From contig NZ_JADKYP010000021.1 of NCBI RefSeq assembly GCF_015354405.1, forward strand, positions 41,784-105,783: a stretch of DNA of 64,000 bases, written 5' to 3'. Position 1 is the stretch's first letter. Each line of letters opens with the position of its first letter. Positions 50,650 to 60,500 of this stretch are shown in pieces. The DNA comes from Nocardia sp. BSTN01. GTDB taxonomy: Bacteria > Actinomycetota > Actinomycetes > Mycobacteriales > Mycobacteriaceae. The notes beneath the pieces are model-generated. The model worked only from the letters and a program-made list of their open reading frames with translations, did not search any database and was not told the DNA's origin. The translations under genes and the position numbers were made by a program.

Positions 50650-51489
50650 TCACCGAACCGATCTGCGGGGAGACGAAACCGGCCAGCCGGAGTCCCGCAG
50701 AACGCGTCGCGAACTGGCATAAGCCTGCCGGGCAGTGACGTACGGATCCTGCGCGTCCAGTTCGTCGGACACGACCTCGACCGCGATCGGTGCCCGGACG
50801 CCGTGGCGCGCGAGCCGGCGCAGCATCGGAATCAGCGCGGCCCACCGTGACCGGGCAGCCGGCGACAACGCAGCGCCTCGCGGCGAAGGTCGGACAACGG
50901 TTCGGGCAGGGTGTCGCACAATTGGATCGCCGCCACCCGCTCCGGCGGAATGGCTCGAAGCGGGAACCGGTTCGTCGGCGGTGTGGGCGCGCTGCCAATG
51001 CCAGGCATCGATGAGGAGTCCGGCGTTGTCCGCGCCGGATGCCTCGATCAGTTTCCACGCGGAGGTAGCGGAATCGATCGCGGCGTACGGCATGTACTCG
51101 AGGGCGACGACGGCTCCGGAATCGGCTGCACGGTAGCACAATTCGCGCAACCCGCGTGCCAGGGTGCCGAATGGGAATTGCTGCGACATGGCCGTGTGGA
51201 TTCGGGTGGCGCCCAGTTCGGCCGCCATTCGCACCACGAGGCGGTCGGATTCGAGCTCGTCCTCGGAATATGCGGCCGGGTCCGCCCAGTGTGCGGCCAA
51301 CTCGACTTCGTCCACCTGGAGACCGTGCTCCGTGACCACCGCGGAGATATCCGCGGGGGTCGAATGGTCCTTCAACGCCGCGCGGTAGTGCTCGACCGAG
51401 AGCCCGATACCGGTGAAACCGGCGGCCGCGGCCGCCGCGCAACGAGTACCCACATCCGCATTGCGCAGCGTGAGATCGCTCAGCGTCAT
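50650..51489 (-). pseudogene. Sugar-phosphate isomerase/epimerase (TIM barrel) with two compensating frameshifts
   Basis: The frame starts convincingly (LTLRNADVGTRCAAAAAAGF; EMPYAAIDSATSAWKLIEA-type barrel strands) and ends in a barrel helix (IPMLRRLARHGVRAPIAVEV). Between about 50845 and 50957 the reading frame gives SSHSAGAGGGDPIVRHPART, unlike any barrel. A neighbouring frame of the same stretch reads IPPERVAAIQLCDTLPEPLS then DLRREALRCRRLPGHG, the expected family sequence including the CDT metal-ligand region. One inserted base near 50957 and one deleted near 50845 cancel out. If the sequence is correct the enzyme is inactive. ATG 51489 is used; a GTG at 51555 is possible. Confidence 0.7.
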
Positions 51490-52129
51490 CGAGTAGTCGC
51501 CACGCGAGTTGCTCGTACGAACTGCCTCGCGGTCGCCCGGTCCGCCGATGTCCACACTGGCGGTCTACCCGGCCACACCCGACGAAACCCTCGCCGAGAA
51601 TGCGTGGCACTCGTCGGTTTCTCACCGCATGCCGCTCGACCTGGGGTCGGCGCTCCTTCGAGTCGGTCCCGATCTCTCGGCGACTGCTGGTCGGTCGGGA
51701 CGAAACGATGACAGGGCTCGGTCGGTTCGGACCGACAGGCTGGGGTCGGCGATTCTGTTCCGCCTCCGGTCTCGACGTCCGCCTACTCCATTCGTACAAC
51801 TCTCGGTCGGCGGCGCCGTCGTTCCGGTGGGCGGCCCGAATCACGGGCGCTGTCAGCGGCCCGGCGGTCAACCGGCGGCGTGCGGTCTCGTCCCAGGCTT
51901 CGGCCCGATACCGTCTGGTACGAGGAACCGGCGGACTCCCAGTCTTCTGAACCGCCTTCAGTCAGCGCGACAGTCGCTGCTCACCCGGGCGACGGCTGTG
52001 CTGGGTGCAGGCCGCGCAACGGTCCCCGGTCTACATACCGCGCTCCAGCCTCTCCGGCTTCGCGGTGGACCGTTGCGGAACTTCGCGATGCACGACGAAC
52101 CGCCGGAGGCTGCTCCTGGGCGGCGATAT
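51490..52129. other. Non-coding gap of about 640 bases
   Basis: I see no supportable gene here. The open frames on both strands lack family features and have the wrong residue composition for this genome. No repeat, tRNA or terminator is evident. Together with the damaged isomerase next to it, the stretch looks like decayed DNA. Confidence 0.6.
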
Positions 52130-53080
52130 CTACGTTTTACCGGCGGCCGGTGTTTGGAACGCGCGTCGATACGCGCCCGGCGTGGTGCCGACCTGGTCGT
52201 GAAAACGCCGACGCAGATTGACCGCCGAGCCCAGCCCTACTCGGACCGCGATGGCATCGACCGGTAAGTCTGTGTCCTCCAACAGAACTCGTGCCCGCGC
52301 CACCCGCCGCTCGAGCAACCATCCACCCGGACTGGTACCGACTTGCTCGGCGAACCGGCGCGCCAGCGTTCGTGGCGAGACGTTGAGATGGGCGGCCATA
52401 TCGGCCACCGACAGCGATGTCTCGAGCCGCGCCTCGGCCCATTCCAGCAGACCGTCGAATCCGTCCTCGACCGGCGACGGCGGCGCGTACTGAACCTGAC
52501 CGCCATCGCGATGCGGCGGCATCACCATGTGCCGCGCGATGAGTGCGGCATGTGCGGCACCGTGATCGGTGCGAACCAGATGCAGGCACAGGTCGATTCC
52601 CGCACCCGCCCCTGCACTCGTGGCCACATCGCCGTGGTCCACATACAGCCGATCCGGCTCCACCCGAACCCGCGGAAACTCCCGCGCCAATTGCCCGGCC
52701 CGAGCCCAATGCGTCGTCGCCGAACGCCCGTCCAACAGTCCGGTCCGAGCCAGCGCGAACACCCCGGAACAGATGGTGACCAGCCGCGCCCCGCGGCCGT
52801 GCGCCCGGACCAGCGCCCGCCGCACCGGTCCCGACAGCGGGGTCTCCACCGGTAGCCACCCAGGAATGATCACGGTGTCCGCGGACTCCAGCGCCGCCAA
52901 CCCACGCGACACCGATATCGCATAACCCGCAGTCGTAGGCACGGCCCCCGGCGCCTCCGTACACACCTCGAACTCGTAGTACTGCGGCACGCCGTCCCGC
53001 TGTGTACCGAAAACCTCGACAGCGCAACCGAGTTCGAACGTCGACTGCACCGGCCGCACCAAAGCCACCACACGATGCAT
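52130..53080 (-). CDS. GlxA-like transcriptional regulator (DJ-1/PfpI + AraC HTH)
   Basis: The 316-residue regulator has an N-terminal DJ-1/PfpI amidase-like domain (ADTVIIPGWLPVE; LVTICSGVFALARTGLLDGR with the nucleophile-elbow cysteine in ICSG). The C-terminal AraC helix-turn-helix pair is LSVADMAAHLNVSPRTLARR and FAEQVGTSPGGWLLERRVAR. Such proteins regulate amino-acid or quaternary-amine catabolism, or detoxification genes. ATG 53080 diverges from the cupin gene 62 nt away, the most likely target. Confidence 0.9.
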   Translation of the reverse strand: MHRVVALVRPVQSTFELGCAVEVFGTQRDGVPQYYEFEVCTEAPGAVPTTAGYAISVSRGLAALESADTVIIPGWLPVETPLSGPVRRALVRAHGRGARLVTICSGVFALARTGLLDGRSATTHWARAGQLAREFPRVRVEPDRLYVDHGDVATSAGAGAGIDLCLHLVRTDHGAAHAALIARHMVMPPHRDGGQVQYAPPSPVEDGFDGLLEWAEARLETSLSVADMAAHLNVSPRTLARRFAEQVGTSPGGWLLERRVARARVLLEDTDLPVDAIAVRVGLGSAVNLRRRFHDQVGTTPGAYRRAFQTPAAGKT

Positions 53081-53142
53081 GGCAAGAATGTACCCCTCGA
53101 CGTCATCTCAGACACTGTCCGGGCCTCGCCGCATCCGGCACC

Positions 53143-53487
53143 GTGACAGATATGAACCCCGAAATCCTCACCCAGCCCGGCTACACCTGGACAGACCTCG
53201 CCGACGCCCCCAGTCGCGAACTTTTCCCGGGCATCCGCCTACGCCACCTGTGGAAAGGCGACAACGGCGCCCACGCCCACGTCCTGGAAATGGACCCCGG
53301 CACCTCCTGGCCCCGCCGCGACGTGCACGAACCCGGACCCGAGGAGGTCTACGTCCTGACCGGCACCTTCAACGACGGCGCCCGGGACTACTCGGCGGGT
53401 ACCTTCCTCCATGCCCCGGCAGGGAGCTGGCATGTGCCAGGAAGCGAGACGGGGTGCACCCTGTTCCTCTTTTATCCCGAGGGGTAG
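53143..53487 (+). CDS. Cupin-domain protein (ChrR-like)
   Basis: The 114-residue protein is a single cupin domain: metal-binding GAHAHVLEMDPGTSWPRRDV then HEPGPEEVYVLTG. The second motif is FLHAPAGSWHVPG. It resembles the cupin part of ChrR anti-sigma factors and small acetylacetone-dioxygenase-like cupins. Without the N-terminal zinc anti-sigma domain it is more likely a small metal-dependent enzyme or binding protein. GTG 53143 and ATG 53152 are both possible; neither has a ribosome site. It is divergent from the GlxA-like gene. Confidence 0.82.
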   Translation: MTDMNPEILTQPGYTWTDLADAPSRELFPGIRLRHLWKGDNGAHAHVLEMDPGTSWPRRDVHEPGPEEVYVLTGTFNDGARDYSAGTFLHAPAGSWHVPGSETGCTLFLFYPEG

Positions 53488-53548
53488 ATCGCAGGCGGTA
53501 GCCGCGGCTCGGTTAGTGGGTGCAGCCAACGCTCTATACCGGATACTG

Positions 53549-54766
53549 ATGCCTATGACGGGCGGGACGGGGGTCGGTCTCTCAGCCGATCTGATGATTG
53601 TTTGGCGTGCGCTACATCGGCGCTTCGGATCCGGCACCACAGTGACGTCGGTTCGAGTCGGCCCTTTGAGCGTGGCTGAGCGCGAAGCGTTGGCAGACCT
53701 GCTGGGCATGGCAATCCTGCCGCCCGAGGTGTGCAGCATTCGTGTCGATCAGCTGGACTCCGCATTGACAGAGTCCGTGGGGATGACGGCTCATCAGGTT
53801 GTGAAAGAGCTCGTCGGACCGATCGAGAATCGGTCGGCCGCTCGTGCAGAGCAGGCGGGTCGGCGGCGGGAGTTGTGGAATTGGCTGGATACTCATCCCG
53901 TCGTTCGCTCACAACCGGCGCTGGGGGAGTGGGCCCACGCCATGCGACGCGCCGGCATCATCGGGGGATCGGTGGACACAACGCGGGACCTGTTGGCCGA
54001 GGCCCTGGCAGTGCTGCACGCTATACCCGCACCAGGGACGCCGCTCCCGGTCTTCGCGGAGCAGACGCTGCGTGACCCACATGGCTTGGACAACGGAACT
54101 CGGTTGCAGGCGATTGTTTTTCGTGGGCTGGCAGCAATCCACGACTGTGATGTGCCTCGGGATGCCGCCCGGGTGCGCAGTTTCTGGGAGACGGCAGGCG
54201 TTGCCGACGACGAACTCTCGTCCACCGTTCTCGCGGCCGGACTCCGTGTGGCCGGATCCGGATCGGTGCTCGAAGCGATGCTCGCCGTCTGCGCAGCCGC
54301 AGGCTCGGCTGCCTCGCTGACGCTGCAGCAGGTGCGCACTGCACAGCAACTCGATGTCGTGCCGGAAGTCGTTCGGGTGGTCGAGAATCCGAGCGTGCTC
54401 GCGAGCGCGTTGCGGCGCTTCGGACCCTCCTGCGCGCCGATCGTGTGCACCGCCGGCTGGCCGTCCAGCGCAGGTATTCGGCTCCTGGATCTCCTGTCCA
54501 CCGCGGGTGCCCGGCTCGAATATCACGGCGATTTCGACGGTGAGGGTTTGCGGATTGCGGCACACGTCATCGCGCGGACCGGTGCGCATCCTTGGCGCAT
54601 GGGTAGCGCGGACTACCTGGCGTCGGTCGGTCCGGGCGGGCCCCCGGTGGGCCGGGTATCGGAGGCTCCCTGGGATAGCGATCTGGCCTCCCATATGCGT
54701 CGAACCGGGGTTTCGGTGCCGGAGGAACGGGTCGTGGAGATCCTCCTGGACGATCTGGCGCTGTAG
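53549..54766 (+). CDS. jetD: Wadjet type II nuclease subunit JetD (TIGR02679 / DUF2399)
   Basis: This is the TOPRIM-type nuclease of the Wadjet anti-plasmid system. The 405-residue protein shows the JetD/TIGR02679 pattern: E279 in RVVENPSVL, then CTAGWPSSAGIRLLDLL, then YHGDFDGEGLRIA with acidic residues D328, D330 and E332. The N-terminal half is the helical DUF3323-like region (RRRELWNWLDTHPVVRSQPA). It cuts closed circular DNA trapped by the JetABC loop extruder (family knowledge). ATG 53549 lies 8 nt after TATACC, so a leaderless start is possible. It precedes jetA by 49 nt and is oddly first, where jetD usually comes last. Confidence 0.93.
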   Translation: MPMTGGTGVGLSADLMIVWRALHRRFGSGTTVTSVRVGPLSVAEREALADLLGMAILPPEVCSIRVDQLDSALTESVGMTAHQVVKELVGPIENRSAARAEQAGRRRELWNWLDTHPVVRSQPALGEWAHAMRRAGIIGGSVDTTRDLLAEALAVLHAIPAPGTPLPVFAEQTLRDPHGLDNGTRLQAIVFRGLAAIHDCDVPRDAARVRSFWETAGVADDELSSTVLAAGLRVAGSGSVLEAMLAVCAAAGSAASLTLQQVRTAQQLDVVPEVVRVVENPSVLASALRRFGPSCAPIVCTAGWPSSAGIRLLDLLSTAGARLEYHGDFDGEGLRIAAHVIARTGAHPWRMGSADYLASVGPGGPPVGRVSEAPWDSDLASHMRRTGVSVPEERVVEILLDDLAL

Positions 54767-54815
54767 TTGTCGGTGCACGGCGTTACCGTGGCTGCTGATC
54801 GAGGGGAGGCGCCGC

Positions 54816-56330
54816 ATGGATCCGATTCGAGTCCCACCGGAGATGTTCCGGTTCACCGGTGCAGAGCGTTCGGGACTGTATACGGCGGTGCTGCATGCGT
54901 TCGGTGAGGCGAACGAACATCTCGAGACGGCGCTGAGCCTGGATAATCTGCGTTCCCGGTTGCCTTCTGTCGGCCGGCTCGAACCCGTCGCCGACGACGA
55001 ACTGGCCGAGGTACTCGACCAGTTGCGGGCGTGGAATCTCGTGGATGTAATCCAGAATCACTCGGAGAACTACCGCACCGCAATTGATTACGAACGCCGC
55101 AATCTGCTGTATTCACTGACCAAGATGGGGGAGGCGGCCTTCGCCGGAGTTGTGCACGCCTTGACCGTCCTTGCCTCGAGCGGCGCCTTGCAGACCGCGG
55201 TGCTGGACGCGATCGCCGATCGCCTGGCCGACCTGATCCGCGTGTCGGAGTCCGGCACCAACCGGCAGGTCTATGTGGTGCTGGCCGAGCTGGAGGGGCA
55301 CTTGGAGGCATTGCGTTCCGGGACAAAACAATTCAACGGCGAGTTGCAACGCCTGCTGCGTGCGGACGGCGTGGATCTCGTGGTGTTCCACGAAGTCAAG
55401 GCCGCCACAGTTGCATACCTGCAGGAGTTTCTCGACGATCTCGATATCCGTGCGCACACCATCGCGATGCGGATTCGGCAGCTGGAGGATTTCGGTGTCG
55501 CCCGGCTGCAGCAGCGGGCGTTGGCCGGTGCCGATCTGCCCGCGTTCAGTGGAACCGATCCCCGTCCGGCCTGGCTGGAACAGCGCCGGGCTCGCTGGGC
55601 GGGGTTGCGCGCCTGGTTCTTGCCGGCCGACGGCTCCGTGCCACGTGTCGATCAGCTGCGACATGTGGGACGGCGTGCCATCGTCACCCTCTTACAATTT
55701 CTCGACCGCCTCACCGAATCGCGCCGCCGATCGAGCAATGCTTCGGCCGACTTCCGTGAGCTCGCTCGCTGGTTCGCGATCATCCCGGCTGGAGACGACC
55801 TGAATCGCCTGTGGTCCACGGTCTTCGGCCTCAGTCCGGCGCGGCACGCTCATCTGGCACACCCGGACCCGGAGCTGGTGAGTTACACGGCTTCGTGGAT
55901 CGAGGCCCCAGGTGTGCCGGTGTCGCCGCTCCTGCGCACCGCGGGAAAGACCGAACGGATGGGACGGACGGGCGCCGTTCCTGATGTATCGGCCTTGCGT
56001 AAGGAACGAGCGGCCAAAGCGATCGCCGAGCGCGCGGAAATCCAGGCGGCCTGGGACATGCTCGATACCGGCGGCACCGCCCGGCGGCTGTCGGAATTCG
56101 AGCAACTCGACCACGCCATGTTCCAGCGCCTTCTCGACCTGATCGGACGTGCACTCGGTTCGGCACCGGATGCAGAGGGCGTCCGGTCGGCCCGGGCACA
56201 CGACGGCCGCATCCAGATCGTGCTGCGGCCCGCCGCGGACGGCGCTGTCGCCGAACTGCGCCTGCCGCACGGTGTCTTCCGTGGCCCGGACTATCTCGTC
56301 GAGATTCGTGCGGTCGGAGCCCGGCGATGA
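54816..56330 (+). CDS. jetA: Wadjet type II subunit JetA (TIGR02677 / DUF2397)
   Basis: The 504-residue protein begins VPPEMFRFTGAERSGLYTAV and has the recognisable TIGR02677 features: an N-terminal winged-helix/kleisin-like region (LDQLRAWNLVDVIQ; YERRNLLYSLTKMGEAAF) and long helices (YVVLAELEGHLEALRSGTKQ; VDLVVFHEVKAATVAYLQEF). JetA is the kleisin that bridges the JetC SMC arms. ATG 54816 follows GGGGAGGC by 5 nt. It overlaps jetB by an ATGA junction, showing tight translational coupling. Length matches the family. Confidence 0.92.
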   Translation: MDPIRVPPEMFRFTGAERSGLYTAVLHAFGEANEHLETALSLDNLRSRLPSVGRLEPVADDELAEVLDQLRAWNLVDVIQNHSENYRTAIDYERRNLLYSLTKMGEAAFAGVVHALTVLASSGALQTAVLDAIADRLADLIRVSESGTNRQVYVVLAELEGHLEALRSGTKQFNGELQRLLRADGVDLVVFHEVKAATVAYLQEFLDDLDIRAHTIAMRIRQLEDFGVARLQQRALAGADLPAFSGTDPRPAWLEQRRARWAGLRAWFLPADGSVPRVDQLRHVGRRAIVTLLQFLDRLTESRRRSSNASADFRELARWFAIIPAGDDLNRLWSTVFGLSPARHAHLAHPDPELVSYTASWIEAPGVPVSPLLRTAGKTERMGRTGAVPDVSALRKERAAKAIAERAEIQAAWDMLDTGGTARRLSEFEQLDHAMFQRLLDLIGRALGSAPDAEGVRSARAHDGRIQIVLRPAADGAVAELRLPHGVFRGPDYLVEIRAVGARR

Positions 56331-57583
56331 GCGACCTCACCAACCAGCTCGCGATCGCCGAAAAGGAAGAGGTAGGGCGCGGCATCCGCTATCTGCTCGC
56401 CGAACCGCTGCTCACCGCAAGGTCGGCCCCCGACCGGTTCGACGTCGTCCGCCGGCGCCGGGTACCGATTGCCGCCTGGTTCGACACCTTCTGCGGATGG
56501 GGGCTCATCGTGGAGCCGCGGGTGGGATACGCGCGGTTGCGTAAGGTCCGTACAAGTGTCGATCCCACGCGTCCGGCTCGGCGCCATCGTTCTCAGCGGA
56601 CGCCGTTCGACCGCCGCCGGTATGTGCTGCTGTGTGTCGTCGCGGCGGAGCTTTGCACAGTTCCGGTGACCACCATCGGCATCCTGGCCGACAATGTCGC
56701 GGCCGCGACCGCGAACGAACCCCTGATCAGTGGGTTCGACCCGGTCGATCGGGCGGAGCGGCGAGCATTCGTCGATGTCCTGCGACTTCTGGAGTCGTTC
56801 GGAGTGCTGGAGACCGTCGACGGATCGTCGGACACTTACGTCGACTCCACGCAGGCGAAGGTGCTCTACCGGGTCGACAACACATTGTTGCTGCGGCTGC
56901 TGGTCACTACGTCGGGTCCATCGCAGCTGGGCGTTCCGGCCGAGGAGGTCCCGCTGCGGCTGCCCGACGTACTCGGCGAACTGACCCGTGAACGTCGTTA
57001 CGGCGCTGCCGCCGAACATCGAGGTCGCCATACCGATTCCCCAGCAGCGCCGGATGCGCAGCGCAATCTCTGGTTGCGGCACAGCGTGTTTCGCCGACTG
57101 GTCGAGGACCCCGTGCTGTACTTCGACACCCTGACCGACGCCGAACGCGCCTACCTGGCAACCCCGACCGGACGGCAGATGCTCAAACGAGCTGCCGATA
57201 CCGCCGGCTTCGTCCTGGAGGAGCGGGCCGAAGGGGTGATGTTCGTAGACCCCGAGGCACTGTCCACCGACCAGAAATTCCCGGATGATGCCGCCACCGC
57301 CAAGGTCGCCGCCTTGCTGTTGCTGGAAGAGCTGACCGGCCCGACCACGGTCGAGCAACTGCGCCGCCACGCGGCTGAGCTGTTGCAACGATTCCCCCGT
57401 TGGGCACGTTCCTACCGCACCGACGACGGTCCCGGTGACCTGGTTACCGACGCGCTGGCGGTGCTCACTCAGTTCCAGCTGGTTCGCACCACCACGGCCG
57501 GGCTGGTCGTGCCACTACCCGCTGCGGCGCGCTATCGCGTGCAGCAGCCTCGCCTCGCCGATCCCACTCAGGAGCAGTCATGA
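56327..57583 (+). CDS. jetB: Wadjet type II subunit JetB (TIGR02678 / DUF2398)
   Basis: The 418-residue protein matches TIGR02678: RYLLAEPLL-type start (GRGIRYLLAEPLLTARSAPD), VRRRRVPIAAWFDTFCGWGL, YVLLCVVAAELCTVPVTTIG and LYRVDNTLLLRLL. It is the KITE-like subunit that binds the kleisin within the JetABC complex. It shares ATGA overlaps with jetA at its start and with jetC at its end, so the three are made together. It is complete and without odd features. Confidence 0.92.
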   Translation: MSDLTNQLAIAEKEEVGRGIRYLLAEPLLTARSAPDRFDVVRRRRVPIAAWFDTFCGWGLIVEPRVGYARLRKVRTSVDPTRPARRHRSQRTPFDRRRYVLLCVVAAELCTVPVTTIGILADNVAAATANEPLISGFDPVDRAERRAFVDVLRLLESFGVLETVDGSSDTYVDSTQAKVLYRVDNTLLLRLLVTTSGPSQLGVPAEEVPLRLPDVLGELTRERRYGAAAEHRGRHTDSPAAPDAQRNLWLRHSVFRRLVEDPVLYFDTLTDAERAYLATPTGRQMLKRAADTAGFVLEERAEGVMFVDPEALSTDQKFPDDAATAKVAALLLLEELTGPTTVEQLRRHAAELLQRFPRWARSYRTDDGPGDLVTDALAVLTQFQLVRTTTAGLVVPLPAAARYRVQQPRLADPTQEQS

Positions 57584-60500
57584 CCGCTGCCGCTCAGGTG
57601 CGCTGGACACCGACTCGCGCCGGAATCCTCAACATCTGGCGCTACTACCGTGAAATTTTCGAATTTCACGAAGGCCGACTGCTGCTACGCGGTGCGAACG
57701 GGAGCGGCAAATCCAAGGCGCTGGAGTTGTTGCTGCCCTTCCTGTTCGATGCCAGCTTGCGGGCCAATCGGCTCTCGACCTTCGGCACCAACGAACGCAC
57801 GATGCACTGGAACATGATGGGGGAGGGCGCCACCGGGGTGACCCGCGTCGGTTACGTATGGCTCGAATTCCGGCAGCAGGACCGCTGGTTCACCTGTGGT
57901 GCCCGACTGCAGGCCACCAGCCGGACCACCAGCGTGCACCCGGACTTCTTCACCACCAGCCAGCGGATCGGCGAGCCGGGCGAAGAAGGAGTGCTGGTAC
58001 TCACCGATTCGGAGCGGCCGATCGGCAAATCCGAACTCGATGCCCGGATCGGCGAGTACGGCGATGTCTACGAGAACGCCGCGGAATACCGGAATGCCGT
58101 GCGTACCACGCTGTTCCCGGAACTGTCCGAACAACGGTACGACGCTCTCATCACCGCCTTGCTGCAGTTGCGGATGCCGAAACTGTCCCAGCGCCTCGAT
58201 CCCGGACTGTTGTCGACACTGTTGTCGAAGGCGCTGCCGCCCTTGGGAACCGACGAACTCGCCGACCTCGCCGAGGGGTTCGAGCGGCTGGATGCGCAGC
58301 GGGAGCGGCTGGCTCGTCTCGATGAGGAATCGGCCGCGGTGGCGAAGCTCGCGCATCAGCAGCGGACCTACGCACAGCGCGTACTCCGAGCTCATGCCGG
58401 GGAGTTGGTTTCGGTGACCACCGAACTCGACACCCTGTCGGAACAGGCACGGGAGGCTGCCGGACAACACGGTGCGGCGAAACAACAGCTCATGGACATC
58501 GAGCAGAAAGTGATCGAGCTCGAACAGGCCCATGCCCAGTCCGTCTCGCGCCGGGAGGGGCTGATGAAGTCCCACGCTTACCAGGAGGGAGCGAAACTCG
58601 ATGATCTGCGCGCGAACGTGGCGAAGGCGCAACGGTGGTACGACGACGCGCAGGGGCGGGCTCGTCGCGAGGCCGCCGCGGCGGAGAAGGCGGCGCAGCG
58701 CTATCAGCAGGCCCAGGACGCCGCCGTATCGTGGCGGGAAACCGTGGCATTGGCCGCCACGGAAGTACGGCAAGCGGCTCTCTCCTGTGGAATGAGCGCA
58801 ACTGTGGACGAGATGGCCGAGAGTCTGGCACTTCCGGAATGCTCCGGTCTGCTTCGCAATTCCGTAGCGGCGCGCGAAGACCGGATTCGGCTCGTCGAGC
58901 GCGACATTGCGGAGCACGAGAAGAAGCGTGCGTTGAGCGAGGCTGAGGAAAAGCGTGTCGAGCAGGCCCGGGACAAACTAACTGCTGCCGACGAGCGGCT
59001 ACACACCGCCGGTGACGAGCGAGATCGAGCGCTGGAATCGCTGCGGCACGACATCGAGGAGTGGGTGCAGAGCTGCTCGGAACTGCTTCTTGATGCCGAA
59101 TTGCTTGTCTCCGTGGCGGATTCGGACACCGGATTCGCCGAGCGCGTCAACGAGGCCGTCACCGCCGCGCGCGAGACCATCGCTGCCGCGATCGAAGCCT
59201 GTCGCCGGGACAAAGAGGGGGCGGTTGCGGAGCGGGAACGCCCGGCCGCCGACCGCGAGAAGCTGCTCACCGAACAGGATGTGCCCCCGGCCGCGCCCGG
59301 ATGGCGAACAGCCGACCGGTCCGTCATGACGGGCGCGCCCCTGTGGCAGCTGGTCGAATTCGCACCGGCGCTGGATTCCGCTACCGCTGCGGCGATCGAA
59401 GCGGCACTCGAATCGTCCGGTCTCCTCGACGCCTGGATCGGTTCCCGAGGTGAAATAGCCGGCCACGATATCTTCGCCGACCCTGACGCGGTTCAGGCCG
59501 TTGCCGGCGAGTCCCTCGCCGATGTGCTGACAGTGCATGACGAGGGCGGCGTGGCGACCGAGTCGGTACGAAAGGTATTGGCAGCCATATCGTTCGGCCG
59601 GACCCTCACCGATGGTCCGGCGATGGCGGTCGCCGCCGACGGCAGCTGGCGCATCGGTAATCTGCACGGCAGCTGGGCCAAACCGGCGGCCACCTATATC
59701 GGGGCGGAGGCCAGGAGACGGAACCGAGAGCGCCGCCTCGCCGAACTCGATTCGCTCATCGCCGAAATCGACAGGCACATCGAGGATTACGATCTGCAGC
59801 TGGAGATGCTGTCGAACCGGCGCCGGTCGATCGACGACGACATGCGGGCACAACCAGACCGCAGCGCATTTCGCTCCGCCCGGACAGCCTTCGCGGACGC
59901 GGACCGCAACCGAGATTCGGTGGACCAGGAATTGCGGACCGCGATCGACGCTTTGCGGAGCGCACAGGCAGCACAGACAGCCGCGCTGCAGAACCTCCAT
60001 ATGCGCAGCGCCGAGAGCGGATTGCCGACCGAAACGGCGGCATTGGAAGCACTCCGGGCCACACTGAAGTCGTTCCAGGGAAAAGCGCAGACGTGGCTCG
60101 ACCATCGCCGCGACCTCCGACATGCCGAATCCGACGAACGCGCCACTGCCGAAGACTCCGAGGATAAGGCCGAGGAGGCACAGCGATCCGCCGAAAACGA
60201 AGAGCGCGCCGCATCCGAACTTCGGGACGCTGGTGAGCAATTGCGGGCTGTCGAGGATTCTGTGGGCATGGAATACCGCGAGGTGTTGAACGAGATCGCC
60301 ACGTTGCAAGGCGAAATCTCAACCACCGCAGATTCTTTGAAAGCCGAACGTACGCGCGAGCGTGATTGGACCGGTAAAGAAGCCGCGTTGGGCACCAAGG
60401 CCGAGGCCGCCGCGCAGGCTCACCGCGACAAGACCGCCGAACGCGACCTCATCGCCCAGCGATTCCGGGAGCTCGCCGGCGGGAACCTGCCTGCAGACGC

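Noticed and set aside
51509-52267. A 252-codon plus-strand frame in the gap before the GlxA-like gene
   Set aside because: No domain, no ribosome site, residue composition atypical; its end is antisense to the GlxA-like gene.
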